Shown here in pieces: positions 48,332-58,748 of a DNA stretch of 64,000 nucleotides (position 1 is the stretch's first letter; the number at the start of each line of letters is the position of its first letter). Source of the DNA: Ensifer sesbaniae (GTDB lineage Bacteria > Pseudomonadota > Alphaproteobacteria > Rhizobiales > Rhizobiaceae); assembly GCF_013283665.1 (NCBI RefSeq), contig NZ_JABEKU010000001.1, positions 682,001 to 746,000 of the forward strand, written 5' to 3'. The notes under the pieces are model-generated. The model ran no database searches, had not been told where the DNA came from, and saw only the letters and a program-made list of their open reading frames with translations. A program made the position numbers and the translations under genes.

Positions 48332-49650
48332 CCGACATCGCTTCCCCGACCGTCCGGATCTCCGCCCGTCCCGCATCCGCAAAGCGCGATATCGGCATCA
48401 AGCGCCGTTATGCCGCCGAGCGCCGGTTCCGCGCCTACGGCATTGCCGCCATCAGCATCGGTCTCTTCTTCCTGGCGCTGCTGCTGTGGACCGTCATTTC
48501 CAACGGCTACACCGCGTTCCAGCAGACGACGATCACGCTGCCGATCGAATTCACCGAAAAGGTCATCGACCCCAAAGGCGAACGCACGACCGACGGCAAG
48601 GTGCTGATGACCGCCAACTATCCGCTGCTGGTGCGCGAGGCGCTCGTCAAGCAGCTCGGCATCGATGCGAGCAAGCGGCCGCTGGTCAAGCAGGCGACCG
48701 ACATGGTCTCTGCAAGCTCCCGTACGCTGCTGCGCGACCTGGTCGTGGCGGATCCGTCCATCATCGGCAAGACCGTTCCGGTCACCCTGCTGGCGGAAGC
48801 CAACATCGACTCCGCCTACAAGGGGCAGATCGACCTCAAGGTCGAAGAGAGCAAGCGCAAGGTCAAGGACCAGCAGGTCACCTGGATGAACCAGCTTGCC
48901 GAGGCCGGCGTCCTGAAAAAGAGCTTCAACACCGGCATCTTCACCTTCGGCGCATCCAGCCGTCCTGAAGCGGCGGGCGTCGGCGTTGCCGCCCTCGGCT
49001 CGTTCTACATGATGCTGATCGTGCTCGTGCTGTCGCTGCCGATCGGCGTTGCCGCCTCGATCTATCTCGAAGAGTTCGCGCCGAAGAACCGGCTCACCGA
49101 CCTGATCGAGGTCAACATCAACAACCTCGCGGCCGTTCCGTCGATCGTCTACGGTCTGTTGGGCCTCGCCGTCTTCATCAACTTTGCCGGCATGCCGCGT
49201 TCGGCGGCCGTCGTCGGCGGCTTCGTGCTGACACTGATGACGCTGCCGACGATCATCATCGCCACCCGCGCGGCCCTGAAGGCGGTTCCGCCGTCCATCC
49301 GCTCGGCGGCACTCGGTCTCGGCGCCTCAAAGATGCAGACCATCTTCCATCACGTTCTGCCGCTGGCGATGCCGGGCATTCTGACCGGTACGATCATCGG
49401 CCTTGCCCACGCGCTCGGCGAAACCGCGCCGCTCCTGTTGATCGGCATGGTCGCCTTCGTCGTCGACTATCCCGGTTCGCCGATGGAGCCGTCGACGGCG
49501 CTGCCGGTGCAGATCTACATGTGGGCCAACGAGGCGGAACGCGCCTTCGTCGAGCGCACCTCCGGCGCGATCATCATTCTTCTCATCTTCCTCGTCATCA
49601 TGAACCTTGGCGCCATTCTGTTGCGACGTCGCTTTGAGCGCCGTTGGTAG
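48328..49650 (+). CDS. pstA: phosphate ABC transporter permease PstA
   Basis: A 440-residue permease. Residues 20-190 form the DUF3333-type extension seen in alphaproteobacterial PstA, with one helix ([20 protein letters not shown]). The core from about 210 has five or six helices and the EAA loop [20 protein letters not shown]. It starts in an ATGA overlap with pstC and lies 13 bases before pstB. Confidence 0.95.
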   Translation: MTDIASPTVRISARPASAKRDIGIKRRYAAERRFRAYGIAAISIGLFFLALLLWTVISNGYTAFQQTTITLPIEFTEKVIDPKGERTTDGKVLMTANYPLLVREALVKQLGIDASKRPLVKQATDMVSASSRTLLRDLVVADPSIIGKTVPVTLLAEANIDSAYKGQIDLKVEESKRKVKDQQVTWMNQLAEAGVLKKSFNTGIFTFGASSRPEAAGVGVAALGSFYMMLIVLVLSLPIGVAASIYLEEFAPKNRLTDLIEVNINNLAAVPSIVYGLLGLAVFINFAGMPRSAAVVGGFVLTLMTLPTIIIATRAALKAVPPSIRSAALGLGASKMQTIFHHVLPLAMPGILTGTIIGLAHALGETAPLLLIGMVAFVVDYPGSPMEPSTALPVQIYMWANEAERAFVERTSGAIIILLIFLVIMNLGAILLRRRFERRW

Positions 49651-49663
49651 TGAGGTAATTACT

Positions 49664-50479
49664 ATGAACATCATGTCAGAAGCAGCAGTCGAGAAGGCCT
49701 TGGATCAGAAAATGAACACTGTGCCCTACAAGATGATCGGTAAGGATGTGTCGGTCTACTACGGCGAGAAGCGGGCGCTTTTCGACGTCAACCTCAACAT
49801 CCGCGAGAACACGGTAACGGCTCTGATCGGCCCGTCCGGTTGCGGCAAGTCGACCTTCCTGCGCACGCTGAACCGCATGAACGACACCATCGAGAACTGC
49901 CGCGTCACCGGCAAGATCACCCTCGATGAGGACGACATCTACGATCCGACCATCGATGTGGTCGAGCTGCGCGCCCGCGTCGGCATGGTCTTCCAGAAGC
50001 CGAACCCGTTCCCGAAGTCGATCTACGACAACGTCGCCTACGGTCCGCGCATCCATGGGCTTGCCCGCACCAAGGCGGATTTCGACGAGATCGTCGAAAC
50101 CAGCCTGCAGAAGGCCGGCCTGTTCAACGAAGTGAAGGATCGCCTGCACGAACCGGGCACCGGCCTTTCCGGTGGCCAGCAGCAGCGCCTTTGCATCGCG
50201 CGCGCCGTTGCCGTCAGCCCGGAAGTCATCCTGATGGACGAGCCCTGTTCGGCACTTGATCCGATCGCGACGGCCAAGGTCGAGGAGCTCATCCACGAAC
50301 TGCGCACGAACTTCACGATCGTCATCGTGACCCACTCGATGCAGCAGGCTGCCCGCGTTTCGCAGCGCACCGCCATGTTCCACCTCGGCAATCTCGTCGA
50401 GGAGAACGACACCGACAAGATGTTCACCAACCCGGATGACCAGCGCACCCAGGATTACATCATGGGCCGCTTCGGCTGA
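49664..50479 (+). CDS. pstB: phosphate ABC transporter ATPase PstB
   Basis: A 271-residue ATPase that powers phosphate import. Walker [11 protein letters not shown] loop [15 protein letters not shown], signature [14 protein letters not shown], Walker [14 protein letters not shown] and the switch His in [10 protein letters not shown] are complete. ATG 49664 follows TGAGGT. The first 20 residues are a short rhizobial extension. Confidence 0.97.
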   Translation: MNIMSEAAVEKALDQKMNTVPYKMIGKDVSVYYGEKRALFDVNLNIRENTVTALIGPSGCGKSTFLRTLNRMNDTIENCRVTGKITLDEDDIYDPTIDVVELRARVGMVFQKPNPFPKSIYDNVAYGPRIHGLARTKADFDEIVETSLQKAGLFNEVKDRLHEPGTGLSGGQQQRLCIARAVAVSPEVILMDEPCSALDPIATAKVEELIHELRTNFTIVIVTHSMQQAARVSQRTAMFHLGNLVEENDTDKMFTNPDDQRTQDYIMGRFG

Positions 50480-50532
50480 GGCCAATGACGGCTGCAACAG
50501 TAACTGGAAAGCGCCCGCAAGGATCGACGATC

Positions 50533-51243
50533 ATGTCCATGCATATCATGTCCGCCTATGACGAAGAACTGAAGTACCTGACGCGCCGCATCTCAGAAAT
50601 GGGCGGTCTCGCCGAGCAGATGGTCGCAGAATCCGTTCGCGCCCTGGTCAATTCCGACCTGGCTCTGGCGCAGAAGGTGATCTCGGACGACACCATTCTC
50701 GACGATGCCGAGCGCCAGATCGGCGAAAAGGCGATCGTCACGATCGCCAAGCGCCAGCCGGTCGCCGCCGACCTTCGCGAGATCATGGGCTCGATCCGCA
50801 TCGCCGCCGACCTCGAGCGTGTCGGCGATCTCGGCAAGAATACCGCCAAGCGCGTGATCGCGGTCGCCGGTTCCGGCATTCCGCGCAAGCTCGCCCGCGG
50901 TCTCGAGCATCTCGCCGAGCTCGCCCTGGTGCAGCTCAAGGAAGTGCTCGACGTTTATGCCTCGCGCTCGCCGGAAAAGGCCAACAGCATTCGCGAGCGG
51001 GACGAGGAGATCGATGCGATCTACACCTCGCTGTTCCGCGAGCTGCTGACCTACATGATGGAAGATCCGCGCAACATCACGCCCTGCACGCATCTTCTGT
51101 TCTGCGCCAAGAACATCGAGCGCATCGGCGACCACGCGACCAACATCGCCGAGACGATCTATTACATGGCGACGGGTGCCCAGCCGGAAGGCGAGCGCCC
51201 GAAGGATGACAATACGTCGACGTTGGGCTCGGTCAACGACTGA
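50533..51243 (+). CDS. phoU: phosphate transport regulator PhoU
   Basis: A 236-residue all-helical protein made of two three-helix bundles, each with metal-binding E/DxxxD motifs (EIMGSIRIAADLERVGDLGK near 95 and CAKNIERIGDHATNIAETIY near 205). PhoU links PstB activity to PhoR kinase state. ATG 50533 follows AAGGA; an upstream in-frame ATG at 50485 overlaps the pstB end less naturally. Confidence 0.95.
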   Translation: MSMHIMSAYDEELKYLTRRISEMGGLAEQMVAESVRALVNSDLALAQKVISDDTILDDAERQIGEKAIVTIAKRQPVAADLREIMGSIRIAADLERVGDLGKNTAKRVIAVAGSGIPRKLARGLEHLAELALVQLKEVLDVYASRSPEKANSIRERDEEIDAIYTSLFRELLTYMMEDPRNITPCTHLLFCAKNIERIGDHATNIAETIYYMATGAQPEGERPKDDNTSTLGSVND

Positions 51244-51443
51244 GCGTTAGACGCGCCGTTCGCAATGCATGCCCCGTGAATATCATCTGGTCGCGGCTCC
51301 GGTCGCGGCCCCGAATGCCTGTATCTGAAGCATGCGGCTTTCGCACCGCCTTTGAAAATGGCGGAACTGCTCCAGTTTAGAGTGTCTGAGCACCGGTCCG
51401 GCCATTGAGCCGCACGGCGCTCGCGGTAAGGAGACGTTACCTG

Positions 51444-52127
51444 ATGTTGCCAAAAATCGCCGTGGTCGAAGACGAAGAGGCGCTGAGCGTCCTGTTGCGT
51501 TACAATCTGGAAGCGGAAGGCTTCGACGTCGATACGATCCTCAGGGGGGACGAGGCGGAGATCCGGCTCCAGGAACGCCTGCCCGACCTTCTGATCCTCG
51601 ATTGGATGCTGCCCGGCGTCTCCGGCATCGAGCTTTGCCGTCGGCTGCGCCAGCGTCCCGAGACGGAGCGGCTGCCGATCATCATGCTGACGGCGCGGGG
51701 CGAGGAAAGCGAGCGCGTCCGTGGTCTCGCGACCGGTGCCGACGACTATGTGGTCAAGCCCTTCTCGACGCCGGAGCTGATGGCTCGCGTCAAGGCGATG
51801 CTTCGCCGGGCGAAACCCGAAGTGCTCTCGACGCTGCTGCGCTGCGGCGACATCGAGCTCGACCGGGAAACCCATCGCGTCCATCGCCGCAGCCGCGAAG
51901 TTCGCCTGGGGCCGACGGAGTTCCGCCTGCTCGAGTTCCTGATGTCCTCTCCGGGCCGGGTCTTCTCACGCTCGCAATTGCTGGACGGCGTCTGGGGCCA
52001 TGACATCTACGTCGACGAGCGGACCGTCGACGTGCATGTCGGCCGCCTGCGCAAGGCGTTGAATTTCTCGACCATGCCGGACGTCATCCGCACGGTCCGC
52101 GGCGCCGGCTACTCGCTCGAAAGCTGA
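51444..52127 (+). CDS. phoB: phosphate response regulator PhoB
   Basis: A 227-residue OmpR-type regulator. The receiver domain has acidic residues at 10-12, phospho-acceptor D53 in ILDWMLPG, and the Lys in VVKPFSTPEL; the winged helix is at 130-225 (RLGPTEFRLLEFLMSSPGRV, then RTVDVHVGRLRKAL). ATG 51444 follows AAGGAG. A 200-base gap after phoU may hold an internal promoter. A bidirectional terminator follows. Confidence 0.96.
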   Translation: MLPKIAVVEDEEALSVLLRYNLEAEGFDVDTILRGDEAEIRLQERLPDLLILDWMLPGVSGIELCRRLRQRPETERLPIIMLTARGEESERVRGLATGADDYVVKPFSTPELMARVKAMLRRAKPEVLSTLLRCGDIELDRETHRVHRRSREVRLGPTEFRLLEFLMSSPGRVFSRSQLLDGVWGHDIYVDERTVDVHVGRLRKALNFSTMPDVIRTVRGAGYSLES

Positions 52128-52147
52128 GCGGGGCGAACAACAGGCAA

Positions 52148-52178
52148 TAAAAAAGGGGCCGCTCAGCCCCTTTTTTTG
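52148..52178. terminator. bidirectional terminator between phoB and gcrA
   Basis: An A run, GGGGC, loop CGCTCA, GCCCC and a run of seven T (52171-52177). The stem extends through the A/T runs. It serves the convergent genes phoB and gcrA. Confidence 0.9.
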
Positions 52179-52193
52179 TTCCTGTGCGCAGCC

Positions 52194-52715
52194 TCAGCGC
52201 ATCCGCCGACGCTCGGCCGACGGCTGGTAGGCAAGCCGTGCATGGAAGTTGCAATAGGGCGAGGACTCCGGCGAGTCATTGCCGCAGAAGTGGAATTCTT
52301 CCTTCAGCGGATCGCCGATCGGCCACTTGCAGGTGCGTTCGGTGAGCTGGGTCAGCTCGAGGCGGCGCGACATCGGCACGACCACATCGGTGCTGATGCT
52401 GAAGTCCTGCTCGGCCACGAGATCCACCTCGATCTCTTCCTTGAGGACGGTGGCGCCGGACGGACGGGCAACGGTGCGGGTCGAAACACGCGAGGCGTAG
52501 TTCGGGGCGCGCGGGGCCGAGGTCGGCCGCTTCGGGCGGGCCGCCGCAGTGGTGCTGCCGCCAGCCTTGGCGCGTCCGGGAAGGCTCAGGCGATGAACCT
52601 TGCCGATGACGGCGTTACGGCTGACGCCGCCGAGCTGCGCCGCGATCTGGCTTGCGCTCAGGCCCTCGGACCAAAGCTTCTTCAGTTTCTCCACCCGCTC
52701 GTCAGTCCAGTTCAT
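52194..52715 (-). CDS. gcrA: cell-cycle regulator GcrA
   Basis: A 173-residue GcrA. The N-terminal HTH (MNWTDERVEKLKKLWSEGLS, then ASQIAAQLGGVSRNAVIGKV) binds DNA at CcrM-methylated GANTC sites and the C-terminus (RTCKWPIGDPLKEEFHFCGN) binds sigma70. The middle is Pro/Arg/Ala-rich. It controls cell-cycle genes in alphaproteobacteria. A GANTC cluster lies about 150-185 bases upstream. Confidence 0.95.
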   Translation of the reverse strand: MNWTDERVEKLKKLWSEGLSASQIAAQLGGVSRNAVIGKVHRLSLPGRAKAGGSTTAAARPKRPTSAPRAPNYASRVSTRTVARPSGATVLKEEIEVDLVAEQDFSISTDVVVPMSRRLELTQLTERTCKWPIGDPLKEEFHFCGNDSPESSPYCNFHARLAYQPSAERRRMR

Positions 52716-52862
52716 CTCTGCACTCTCCGTTCTCAGCGTTGGGGATGGCAGAATCCCTCACCGCACCCCGGCTGAACCCCGAGGTTGCAAACGCGATAAC
52801 TCTTTTGGTGACTAGGTCCGCCGCATGCGTCTAGTAATTGAATGTTAACGTACTGACCGCCG

Positions 52863-52899
52863 GACTCCGTGGCAAGAGTCCGGGGAATCGCGCCGAATC
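52863..52899. promoter_or_regulatory. cluster of four GANTC (CcrM) sites
   Basis: GACTC (52863), GAGTC (52876), GAATC (52885) and GAATC (52895) fall within 37 bases of the 421-bp gap between gcrA and argD; a fifth GAATC is at 52751. GANTC is the target of the methylase CcrM and the binding site of GcrA. Chance expectation is about one per 256 bases. This suggests methylation-dependent control of gcrA and perhaps argD. Confidence 0.6.
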
Positions 52900-53136
52900 G
52901 AATTCGTAGTTTTCCCCAACTTGCTCGATCAGCGTTGCATTTTTGCAAGCCCTTCCGGACGATTTTTTCGTCGCAGGGAAACGGGTCTCGCCATCGCGCT
53001 GCAAGGCTTGGTTTTGTTGACATTGCGGTGCGAAATGGGAATAGTGCCTGCGCCGCCGAAAGGCGGCATTTTTGATTTTTATCGGGCCGCATGAAGCTGC
53101 GGGATCGATGCCGATTGGAGTGAAGGAGAGCCTCGC

Positions 53137-54336
53137 ATGACTGCAACCACGCCGCTTTACGATACCTACATGCGCGCGCCGTTGCGTTTCGAGCGAGGAG
53201 AGGGCGTCTGGTTGATCGCCGAAGACGGCTCGCGCTACCTCGATTTCGCCGCCGGCGTTGCCGTGAACTCGCTCGGCCACGCGCATCCGCATCTCGTCGA
53301 GGCGCTGAAGGCGCAGGCCGAGAAGGTCTGGCACCTTTCCAACCTTTACGAGGTTCCGGGGCAGGAAAGCCTTGGGCGCCGCCTGGCCGCCGTCACTTTC
53401 GCCGATCGGGTTTTCTTCACCAATTCCGGTGCGGAAGCGCTGGAATGCGCGATCAAGACGGCGCGGCGCTACCACTTCGCCAACGGCCAGCCGGAGAAGT
53501 TTCACATCATCACCTTCGAGGGTGCCTTCCACGGCCGCACGATCGCGACGATCGCCGCCGGTGGCCAGCAGAAGTACATTGAAGGCTTCGGACCAAAGGC
53601 CCCTGGCTTCTACCAGGTTCCGTTCGGCGACATTGCGGCCGTCAAGAATGCGATCACAGAAGAGACCGCCGCGATCCTGATCGAGCCGATCCAGGGCGAG
53701 GGCGGCATTCGTCCGGCGACGAAGGAATTCCTGCAGGAACTGCGCGCGCTCTGCGACGAGTTCGGCCTGCTCCTGATCCTCGATGAGGTGCAGACCGGCG
53801 TCGGCCGCACCGGCAAGCTCTTTGCCCATGAATGGGCGGGTATCCGCCCGGATATCATGGCCGTTGCCAAGGGCATCGGCGGCGGCTTCCCGCTCGGCGC
53901 CTGCCTGGCGACGGAAGAGGCGGCCGCCGGCATGGTGGCGGGCACGCATGGCTCCACCTATGGCGGCAACCCGCTGGCGATGGCCGTCGGCAATGCCGTG
54001 CTCGACGTCATCCTCGCTGACGGCTTCCTCACCCATGTGCGCGATGTCGCGCTCGTCTTCCGCCAGGGACTTGCCTCGCTGAAAGACCGCTACCCGGACG
54101 TCATCGAGGACATCCGCGGCGACGGCCTGATGCTGGGCATCAAGGTGAAGGGTCCTTCGGCCGATCTCTTGAAGGAAATCCGCGCCGAGAAGCTCCTGGC
54201 CGTGCCGGCCGGCGACAATGTGCTGCGTTTGCTGCCGCCGCTGACGGTGACGGCGGAGGAGGCACGCGAAGGCCTCGCACGCATCGAGCGCGCTGCCGAA
54301 GCAGTGCGGAAGGCCGGCGGCAACGCCGCTGCTTGA
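53137..54336 (+). CDS. argD: acetylornithine aminotransferase
   Basis: A 399-residue class III PLP aminotransferase that makes N-acetylornithine in arginine synthesis. [20 protein letters not shown] is the cofactor phosphate-binding start, [20 protein letters not shown] and [20 protein letters not shown] carry the pyridine-binding Asp, and the PLP Lys is in [23 protein letters not shown] precedes the ATG. argF follows 103 bases later in the same direction. Confidence 0.95.
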   Translation: MTATTPLYDTYMRAPLRFERGEGVWLIAEDGSRYLDFAAGVAVNSLGHAHPHLVEALKAQAEKVWHLSNLYEVPGQESLGRRLAAVTFADRVFFTNSGAEALECAIKTARRYHFANGQPEKFHIITFEGAFHGRTIATIAAGGQQKYIEGFGPKAPGFYQVPFGDIAAVKNAITEETAAILIEPIQGEGGIRPATKEFLQELRALCDEFGLLLILDEVQTGVGRTGKLFAHEWAGIRPDIMAVAKGIGGGFPLGACLATEEAAAGMVAGTHGSTYGGNPLAMAVGNAVLDVILADGFLTHVRDVALVFRQGLASLKDRYPDVIEDIRGDGLMLGIKVKGPSADLLKEIRAEKLLAVPAGDNVLRLLPPLTVTAEEAREGLARIERAAEAVRKAGGNAAA

Positions 54337-54439
54337 CGGATAGGACCGACGCCGACACAGGGTGTTAGAATGATCTTCGTGCGTTCACGCGGAATGCGTG
54401 CGCACCAGGGATCGATTTTTCAGACAGGAACCGAGTACG

Positions 54440-55357
54440 ATGGCAGGCACCAGACATTTTCTCGATCTTTCGGCCGTGACGGCCGCCGATCTCCGGACGA
54501 TCATTGACGACGCCCGCGTCCGAAAGGCGGCGACCAAGGCCGGAACCGCGGAGAAGCCGCTCGCCGGCAAGATGCTGGCGATGATCTTCGAAAAGCCGTC
54601 CACCCGCACACGCGTGTCCTTCGATGTCGGCATGCGTCAGCTCGGCGGCGAAACCCTGTTCCTGTCGGGCACGGAGATGCAGCTCGGCCGCGCCGAAACC
54701 ATCGGCGATACTGCCAAGGTCCTGTCGCGCTATGTCGACGCGATCATGATCCGCACCACTGACCACCGGCGGCTGCTGGAATTGGCGGAGCATGCGACGG
54801 TGCCCGTCATCAACGGCCTGACCGACGATACCCATCCCTGCCAGATCATGGCCGACATCATGACCTTTGAAGAGCACCGCGGACCGGTGAAGGGCAAGAC
54901 GATCGCCTGGACCGGCGACGGCAACAACGTCCTGCATTCGCTGATCGAAGGCTCCGCCCGTTTCGGCTATCGCATGAACATGGCTGTGCCGCTGGGCTCC
55001 GAGCCGCAGGACAAGATCCTGAACTGGGCCCGCAACAACGGCGGCGAGGTCCTGCTGTGTCACGATGCCGAGCAGGCGGTCGCCAACGCCAATTGCGTCG
55101 TCACCGACACCTGGGTGTCGATGAACCAGGAGCATCGTGCCCGCGGCCACAACGTCTTCCAGCCTTTTCAGGTCAATGAAGCGCTGATGAAGCACGCGGC
55201 CTCCGATGCGCTGTTCATGCATTGCCTGCCGGCCCATCGCGGCGAGGAGGTGACCGACGAGGTGATCGACGGCCCGCAGTCGGTCGTCTTCGATGAGGCC
55301 GAAAACCGCCTGCATGCGCAGAAGTCGATCATCGCCTGGTGCATGGGGCTCGTCTAA
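54440..55357 (+). CDS. argF: ornithine carbamoyltransferase
   Basis: A 305-residue enzyme that makes citrulline from ornithine and carbamoyl phosphate. The carbamoyl-phosphate loop [16 protein letters not shown] in [11 protein letters not shown], the ornithine loop [11 protein letters not shown] and the active-site [10 protein letters not shown] are all present. ATG 54440 begins [10 protein letters not shown]; an in-frame start at 54398 lies in weak sequence. It forms an operon with argD and probably hslO. Confidence 0.96.
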   Translation: MAGTRHFLDLSAVTAADLRTIIDDARVRKAATKAGTAEKPLAGKMLAMIFEKPSTRTRVSFDVGMRQLGGETLFLSGTEMQLGRAETIGDTAKVLSRYVDAIMIRTTDHRRLLELAEHATVPVINGLTDDTHPCQIMADIMTFEEHRGPVKGKTIAWTGDGNNVLHSLIEGSARFGYRMNMAVPLGSEPQDKILNWARNNGGEVLLCHDAEQAVANANCVVTDTWVSMNQEHRARGHNVFQPFQVNEALMKHAASDALFMHCLPAHRGEEVTDEVIDGPQSVVFDEAENRLHAQKSIIAWCMGLV

Positions 55358-55642
55358 GCCCCTTGCCGGCAGGTGCGCGCTGGCGCAGCGCTTCGGTGGC
55401 TGCTGCGGGAGCGCGCGCTATTGACATCGCCGCTGTGCGACACGATCTAGGCGGCATGTGGGGCGCTCCTGACAGCAGTGAAGCGCCGACTGCAACGGGG
55501 TTGTGCGCGGCGCGTTGGCGAACGGCACACCCCCGATGGACAATCCGTTCATCGCGGGATCAATTGAGACAGCGGGCACGTTGCGCCGGGGGGATAGGAA
55601 TGTCCCGGGCGTAACGCAGTTGGCTGATGCAAGGAGCAAGAC

Positions 55643-56641
55643 ATGACTGACATGACACCAGGGCTTGGTGAATTCGACTTTGCCGGTGACGATCACGTCG
55701 TGCCTTTCCAGGTGGAAGGTCTCGATGTGCGCGGCCGCGCCGTGCAGCTCGGCCCGATGCTGGACGCAATTCTGGAGCGCCACAACTATCCGCTTCCGGT
55801 CGCGCGGCTCGTTGCCGAAACCGTTGTGTTGACGGTGCTTCTCGGCACCTCGCTTAAGTTCGAAGGCAAGCTGATCGTCCAGACGAAGGGGGACGGTCCG
55901 GTCGATCTAGTCGTCGCCGACTTCTCGACGCCGGACCGCGTGCGCGCCTATGCCCGCTACGATGCGGATGCGCTGGCCGCCGCCGAAAAGGATGGCCGCA
56001 CCCTTCCGCATGAATTGCTCGGCAAGGGCGTGCTCGCCTTTACCATCGATCAGGGCGCTCATACCCAGCGCTACCAGGGCATCGTCGCACTTGACGGTGC
56101 CACGCTGGAAGAAATCGCCGGCGTCTACTTCCGCCAATCGGAGCAGATCCCGACCAAGGTCAGGCTCGGCGTCGCCGAGCTGCTCGATCGCGATGAGAAC
56201 GGCAAGCCGCGCCATCGCTGGCGCGCCGGCGGCATGGTCGCGCAGTTCCTGCCGGAAGCGCCCGAGCGCATGCGCCAGCCTGATCTCTCCGGCGGCGACG
56301 GCGATAACGGCGAAAGCGTCGTCAAGGACGACGATCACTGGGCGGAAGCCAAGGTGATGGTCGAGACGATCGACACCGACGAGCTGACGGACCCGACGGT
56401 CGGAACCGAACGCTTGCTCTACCGGCTGTTCCACGAGCGCGGCGTGCGCGTCTATGAACCGCAGGCGGTTTATGACCGTTGCAGTTGCTCGCGCGAGAAG
56501 CTCCGTTCGGTGCTCGCCAATCTGGAAGCGGATGATCTCGAAAGCACCATCGAGGATGGTGTCGTAAAGGTCACCTGCGAATTCTGCTCGACGACCTACC
56601 GTTTCGAAGCAAGCGAAGTGCAGCCGCAGGAGCAGGCGTGA
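55643..56641 (+). CDS. hslO: redox-regulated chaperone Hsp33
   Basis: A 332-residue Hsp33. The N-terminal substrate-binding domain (about 25-220) includes VARLVAETVVLTVLLGTSLK and GVLAFTIDQGAHTQRYQGIV. The C-terminal zinc switch has YDRCSCSREKL and VTCEFCSTTYRF, the CxC and CxxC pairs that form disulfides on oxidation. A 285-base gap after argF shows no gene; GCAAGGAGC lies before the ATG. The acidic linker (SGGDGDNGESVVKDDDHWAE) is longer than in E. coli. Confidence 0.95.
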   Translation: MTDMTPGLGEFDFAGDDHVVPFQVEGLDVRGRAVQLGPMLDAILERHNYPLPVARLVAETVVLTVLLGTSLKFEGKLIVQTKGDGPVDLVVADFSTPDRVRAYARYDADALAAAEKDGRTLPHELLGKGVLAFTIDQGAHTQRYQGIVALDGATLEEIAGVYFRQSEQIPTKVRLGVAELLDRDENGKPRHRWRAGGMVAQFLPEAPERMRQPDLSGGDGDNGESVVKDDDHWAEAKVMVETIDTDELTDPTVGTERLLYRLFHERGVRVYEPQAVYDRCSCSREKLRSVLANLEADDLESTIEDGVVKVTCEFCSTTYRFEASEVQPQEQA

Positions 56642-56750
56642 CTCCGGACAAGCGCGTCGCGATCCTTCAGAATCGCCCCTTGCGCTTTAAGCCCTTGATA
56701 TTTCGCATGTCGTTATCGCAGGATCGCTGCACGTTTTGGCGCGACATGCT

Positions 56751-57143
56751 TTAGTTCAGGGTACGCACGAGCCCGGGTGAATCGAGCGAGAAGGCGGGGA
56801 TGGCCACGTTGAAGGTCTCTCCGCCTTCCGATTCCATGCTGTAGTGGCCGAACATCACGCCCGATGGCGTATCCAGCGGGCAGCCGGACGAATATTCGTA
56901 GGTATCGCCGGGATTGAGCAGCGGCTGCTCGCCGATCACGCCGGGACCGCTGACCTCATCGACCTGTCCGTTCTCGTCCGTGATATGCCAGTAGCGGGTC
57001 ATCAGCCGCACGGCTGCGTCGGAATGGTTGGAAATGACGATGCGATAGCCCCAGACATAGCGGCCGTCATCAGGATCCGACTGCTCTTCGAGATAGTACG
57101 GCTCCACCGTAACTTCTATGTCGCGGGTCAAAGCGCGATACAT
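56751..57143 (-). CDS. apaG: ApaG family protein
   Basis: A 130-residue beta-sandwich ApaG protein ([20 protein letters not shown]). Core parts: [40 protein letters not shown] and [20 protein letters not shown]. It has the ApaG GPGVxGEQPLLxPG loop. The biochemical role is unclear; the family is linked to Co/Mg and Ap4A effects. It is on its own, 220 bases after metZ, in the same direction. Confidence 0.92.
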   Translation of the reverse strand: MYRALTRDIEVTVEPYYLEEQSDPDDGRYVWGYRIVISNHSDAAVRLMTRYWHITDENGQVDEVSGPGVIGEQPLLNPGDTYEYSSGCPLDTPSGVMFGHYSMESEGGETFNVAIPAFSLDSPGLVRTLN

Positions 57144-57366
57144 GGGCAACACCTTGCTTCAGGTCTTTCAGGGTATTCTACAGCAAGATGGTTTCGTCAA
57201 GAATAACGGCAAGATTGTGCATAGCCATTCTGGGGCAATGGCTTGCGGCATCATGATCGGGTGTTTGAGCCCTCTCGTTCCCGCTGCCACGGCGTAACGC
57301 GGGGGGGGCGCCGCGAGGGATCGACGGCCGCCGCCTGCTGCGACGGCCGTAGGTTTCGGTGGGGCG

Positions 57367-58551
57367 TCAGGCCTTGACGGCCTTCAGCGCGCGGGCGAAA
57401 TCCTCGACAACGTCCTCGCTGTCTTCGATCCCGGCGGAGAAGCGCACCGTGCCGGCGGAAATGCCAAGTTCTTCGCGGGCCTCGTCGGTGAGGTTCTTGT
57501 GCGTCGTCGTTGCCGGATGGGTGATCAGGCTCTTGGAATCGCCGAGGTTGTTGGAGATGCGAACGATCTCGAGCGCATTCTGCAGCGCGAAGGCTGCCTC
57601 CTTGCCGCCCTTCAGTTCAAAGGCGACGAGGGTGGAGCCGCCAGTCATCTGCTTGGCAATGATGTCCGCCTGCGGGTGATCCTTGCGGCCGGGATAGATG
57701 ACCTTGGCCACCTGCGGCTGCTCTGCCAGGAAGTCGGCGACGCGGCGTGCGGTTTCCGTCTGCTGGCGTACGCGCAGCGGCAGGGTCTCGATGCCCTTCA
57801 GCAGCGTCCAGGCATTGAACGGCGACATGGCCGGGCCGGTGTGGCGGAAGTAGTCGTGCAGGTTCTCGTCGATCCATTCCTTGTCGGAAAGCACGACGCC
57901 GCCGAGGCAGCGGCCCTGGCCGTCGATATGCTTCGTTGCGGAATAGACGACGATATGCGCGCCGAGTTCCAACGGTTTCTGGAAGAGCGGGGTCGCGAAT
58001 ACGTTGTCGACGACGACCTTGGCGCCGATCTGGTTGGCGAGCCTGGCGACGCCGGCGATGTCGATCACTTCGAGTGTCGGGTTGGTCGGGCTTTCGAGGA
58101 AGAAGACCTTGGTGTTCTTCTGGATCGCCTTTTCCCAGTTCGCCAGATCGCGGCCGTCGACCAGCGTGCATTCGATGCCGTATTTCGGCGCGAGCGTTTC
58201 GACGACCCAGCGGCAGGAGCCGAAGAGCGCGCGCGCGGCAACGATATGATCGCCGGCCTTCAACTGGCAGAGGATCGCCGCGGAAACGGCAGCCATGCCC
58301 GAGGCCGTGGCGCGCGCGTCTTCGGCGCCTTCCAGCATGCACATGCGCTTTTCGAACATGTCGTTGGTTGGGCTGCCGTAGCGGGCATAGATGAAGCCCT
58401 CGGTCTCGCCCTTGAAGCGGGCTTCGGCCGCTTCCGACGTTTCGTAGACGAAGCCCTGGGTCAGGAAGATCGCTTCGGAGGTTTCGCCGTGCTGCGAGCG
58501 GGTGGTTCCGCCATGAACCAGTTGCGTTGCCGGGCGCCAGTTTTTGCTCAT
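57367..58551 (-). CDS. metZ: O-succinylhomoserine sulfhydrylase
   Basis: A 394-residue Cys/Met-metabolism PLP enzyme that makes homocysteine from O-succinylhomoserine and sulfide. YARYGSPTNDMFEKRMCMLE gives phosphate-binding Tyr/Arg, ATASGMAAVSAAIL follows, the PLP Lys is in VYSATKHIDGQGR and SLITHPATTTHKNLTDE lies near the C-terminus. The direct-sulfhydrylation assignment rests on family and on the SAM-II riboswitch in its leader. Confidence 0.93.
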   Translation of the reverse strand: MSKNWRPATQLVHGGTTRSQHGETSEAIFLTQGFVYETSEAAEARFKGETEGFIYARYGSPTNDMFEKRMCMLEGAEDARATASGMAAVSAAILCQLKAGDHIVAARALFGSCRWVVETLAPKYGIECTLVDGRDLANWEKAIQKNTKVFFLESPTNPTLEVIDIAGVARLANQIGAKVVVDNVFATPLFQKPLELGAHIVVYSATKHIDGQGRCLGGVVLSDKEWIDENLHDYFRHTGPAMSPFNAWTLLKGIETLPLRVRQQTETARRVADFLAEQPQVAKVIYPGRKDHPQADIIAKQMTGGSTLVAFELKGGKEAAFALQNALEIVRISNNLGDSKSLITHPATTTHKNLTDEAREELGISAGTVRFSAGIEDSEDVVEDFARALKAVKA

Positions 58552-58572
58552 GTGACGATCACTTTCAAAAAC

Positions 58573-58602
58573 AAAAAAACCGGCCGCGTGAAGGGCCGGT
58601 TT
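58573..58602 (-). terminator. riboswitch-controlled terminator before metZ
   Basis: On the minus strand, AAACCGGCC (58602-58594) and GGCCGGTTT (58585-58577) form a stem followed by a U run. The first arm can instead pair with GGCCGGG (58613-58607), which lies directly after the SAM-II aptamer, so two mutually exclusive hairpins are possible. Confidence 0.85.
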
Positions 58603-58615
58603 GACACCCGGCCTT

Positions 58616-58668
58616 TTTAGCTACTTGTTTAACGTGGCTGCAAGCCGACCGGCCAAATCACCACGGGA
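58616..58668 (-). ncRNA. SAM-II riboswitch
   Basis: Read on the minus strand, the leader contains CGTGGTGATTTGGCCGGTCG, then GCTTGCAGCCACGTTAAACA and AGTAGCTAAA, the conserved core of the alphaproteobacterial SAM-II pseudoknot. It lies upstream of metZ and before a terminator/antiterminator pair. S-adenosylmethionine binding should lower metZ expression. Confidence 0.95.
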
Positions 58669-58748
58669 TAAAGCTCCAATACTGCTTGGGTGCGCTTGCG
58701 TCAATTCCCGGAGTTTGGTTTTGTCTCGCAACTGGAAAGAGGACTGCA

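Noticed and set aside
46871..48382. A 503-codon minus-strand frame across pstC
   Set aside because: Antisense to a clear PstC; its residue content (Arg/Asp/His-rich) is typical of antisense frames in high-GC genes.
55358..55642. Frames between argF and hslO
   Set aside because: No frame has protein-like composition or a ribosome site; treated as a leader or spacer.
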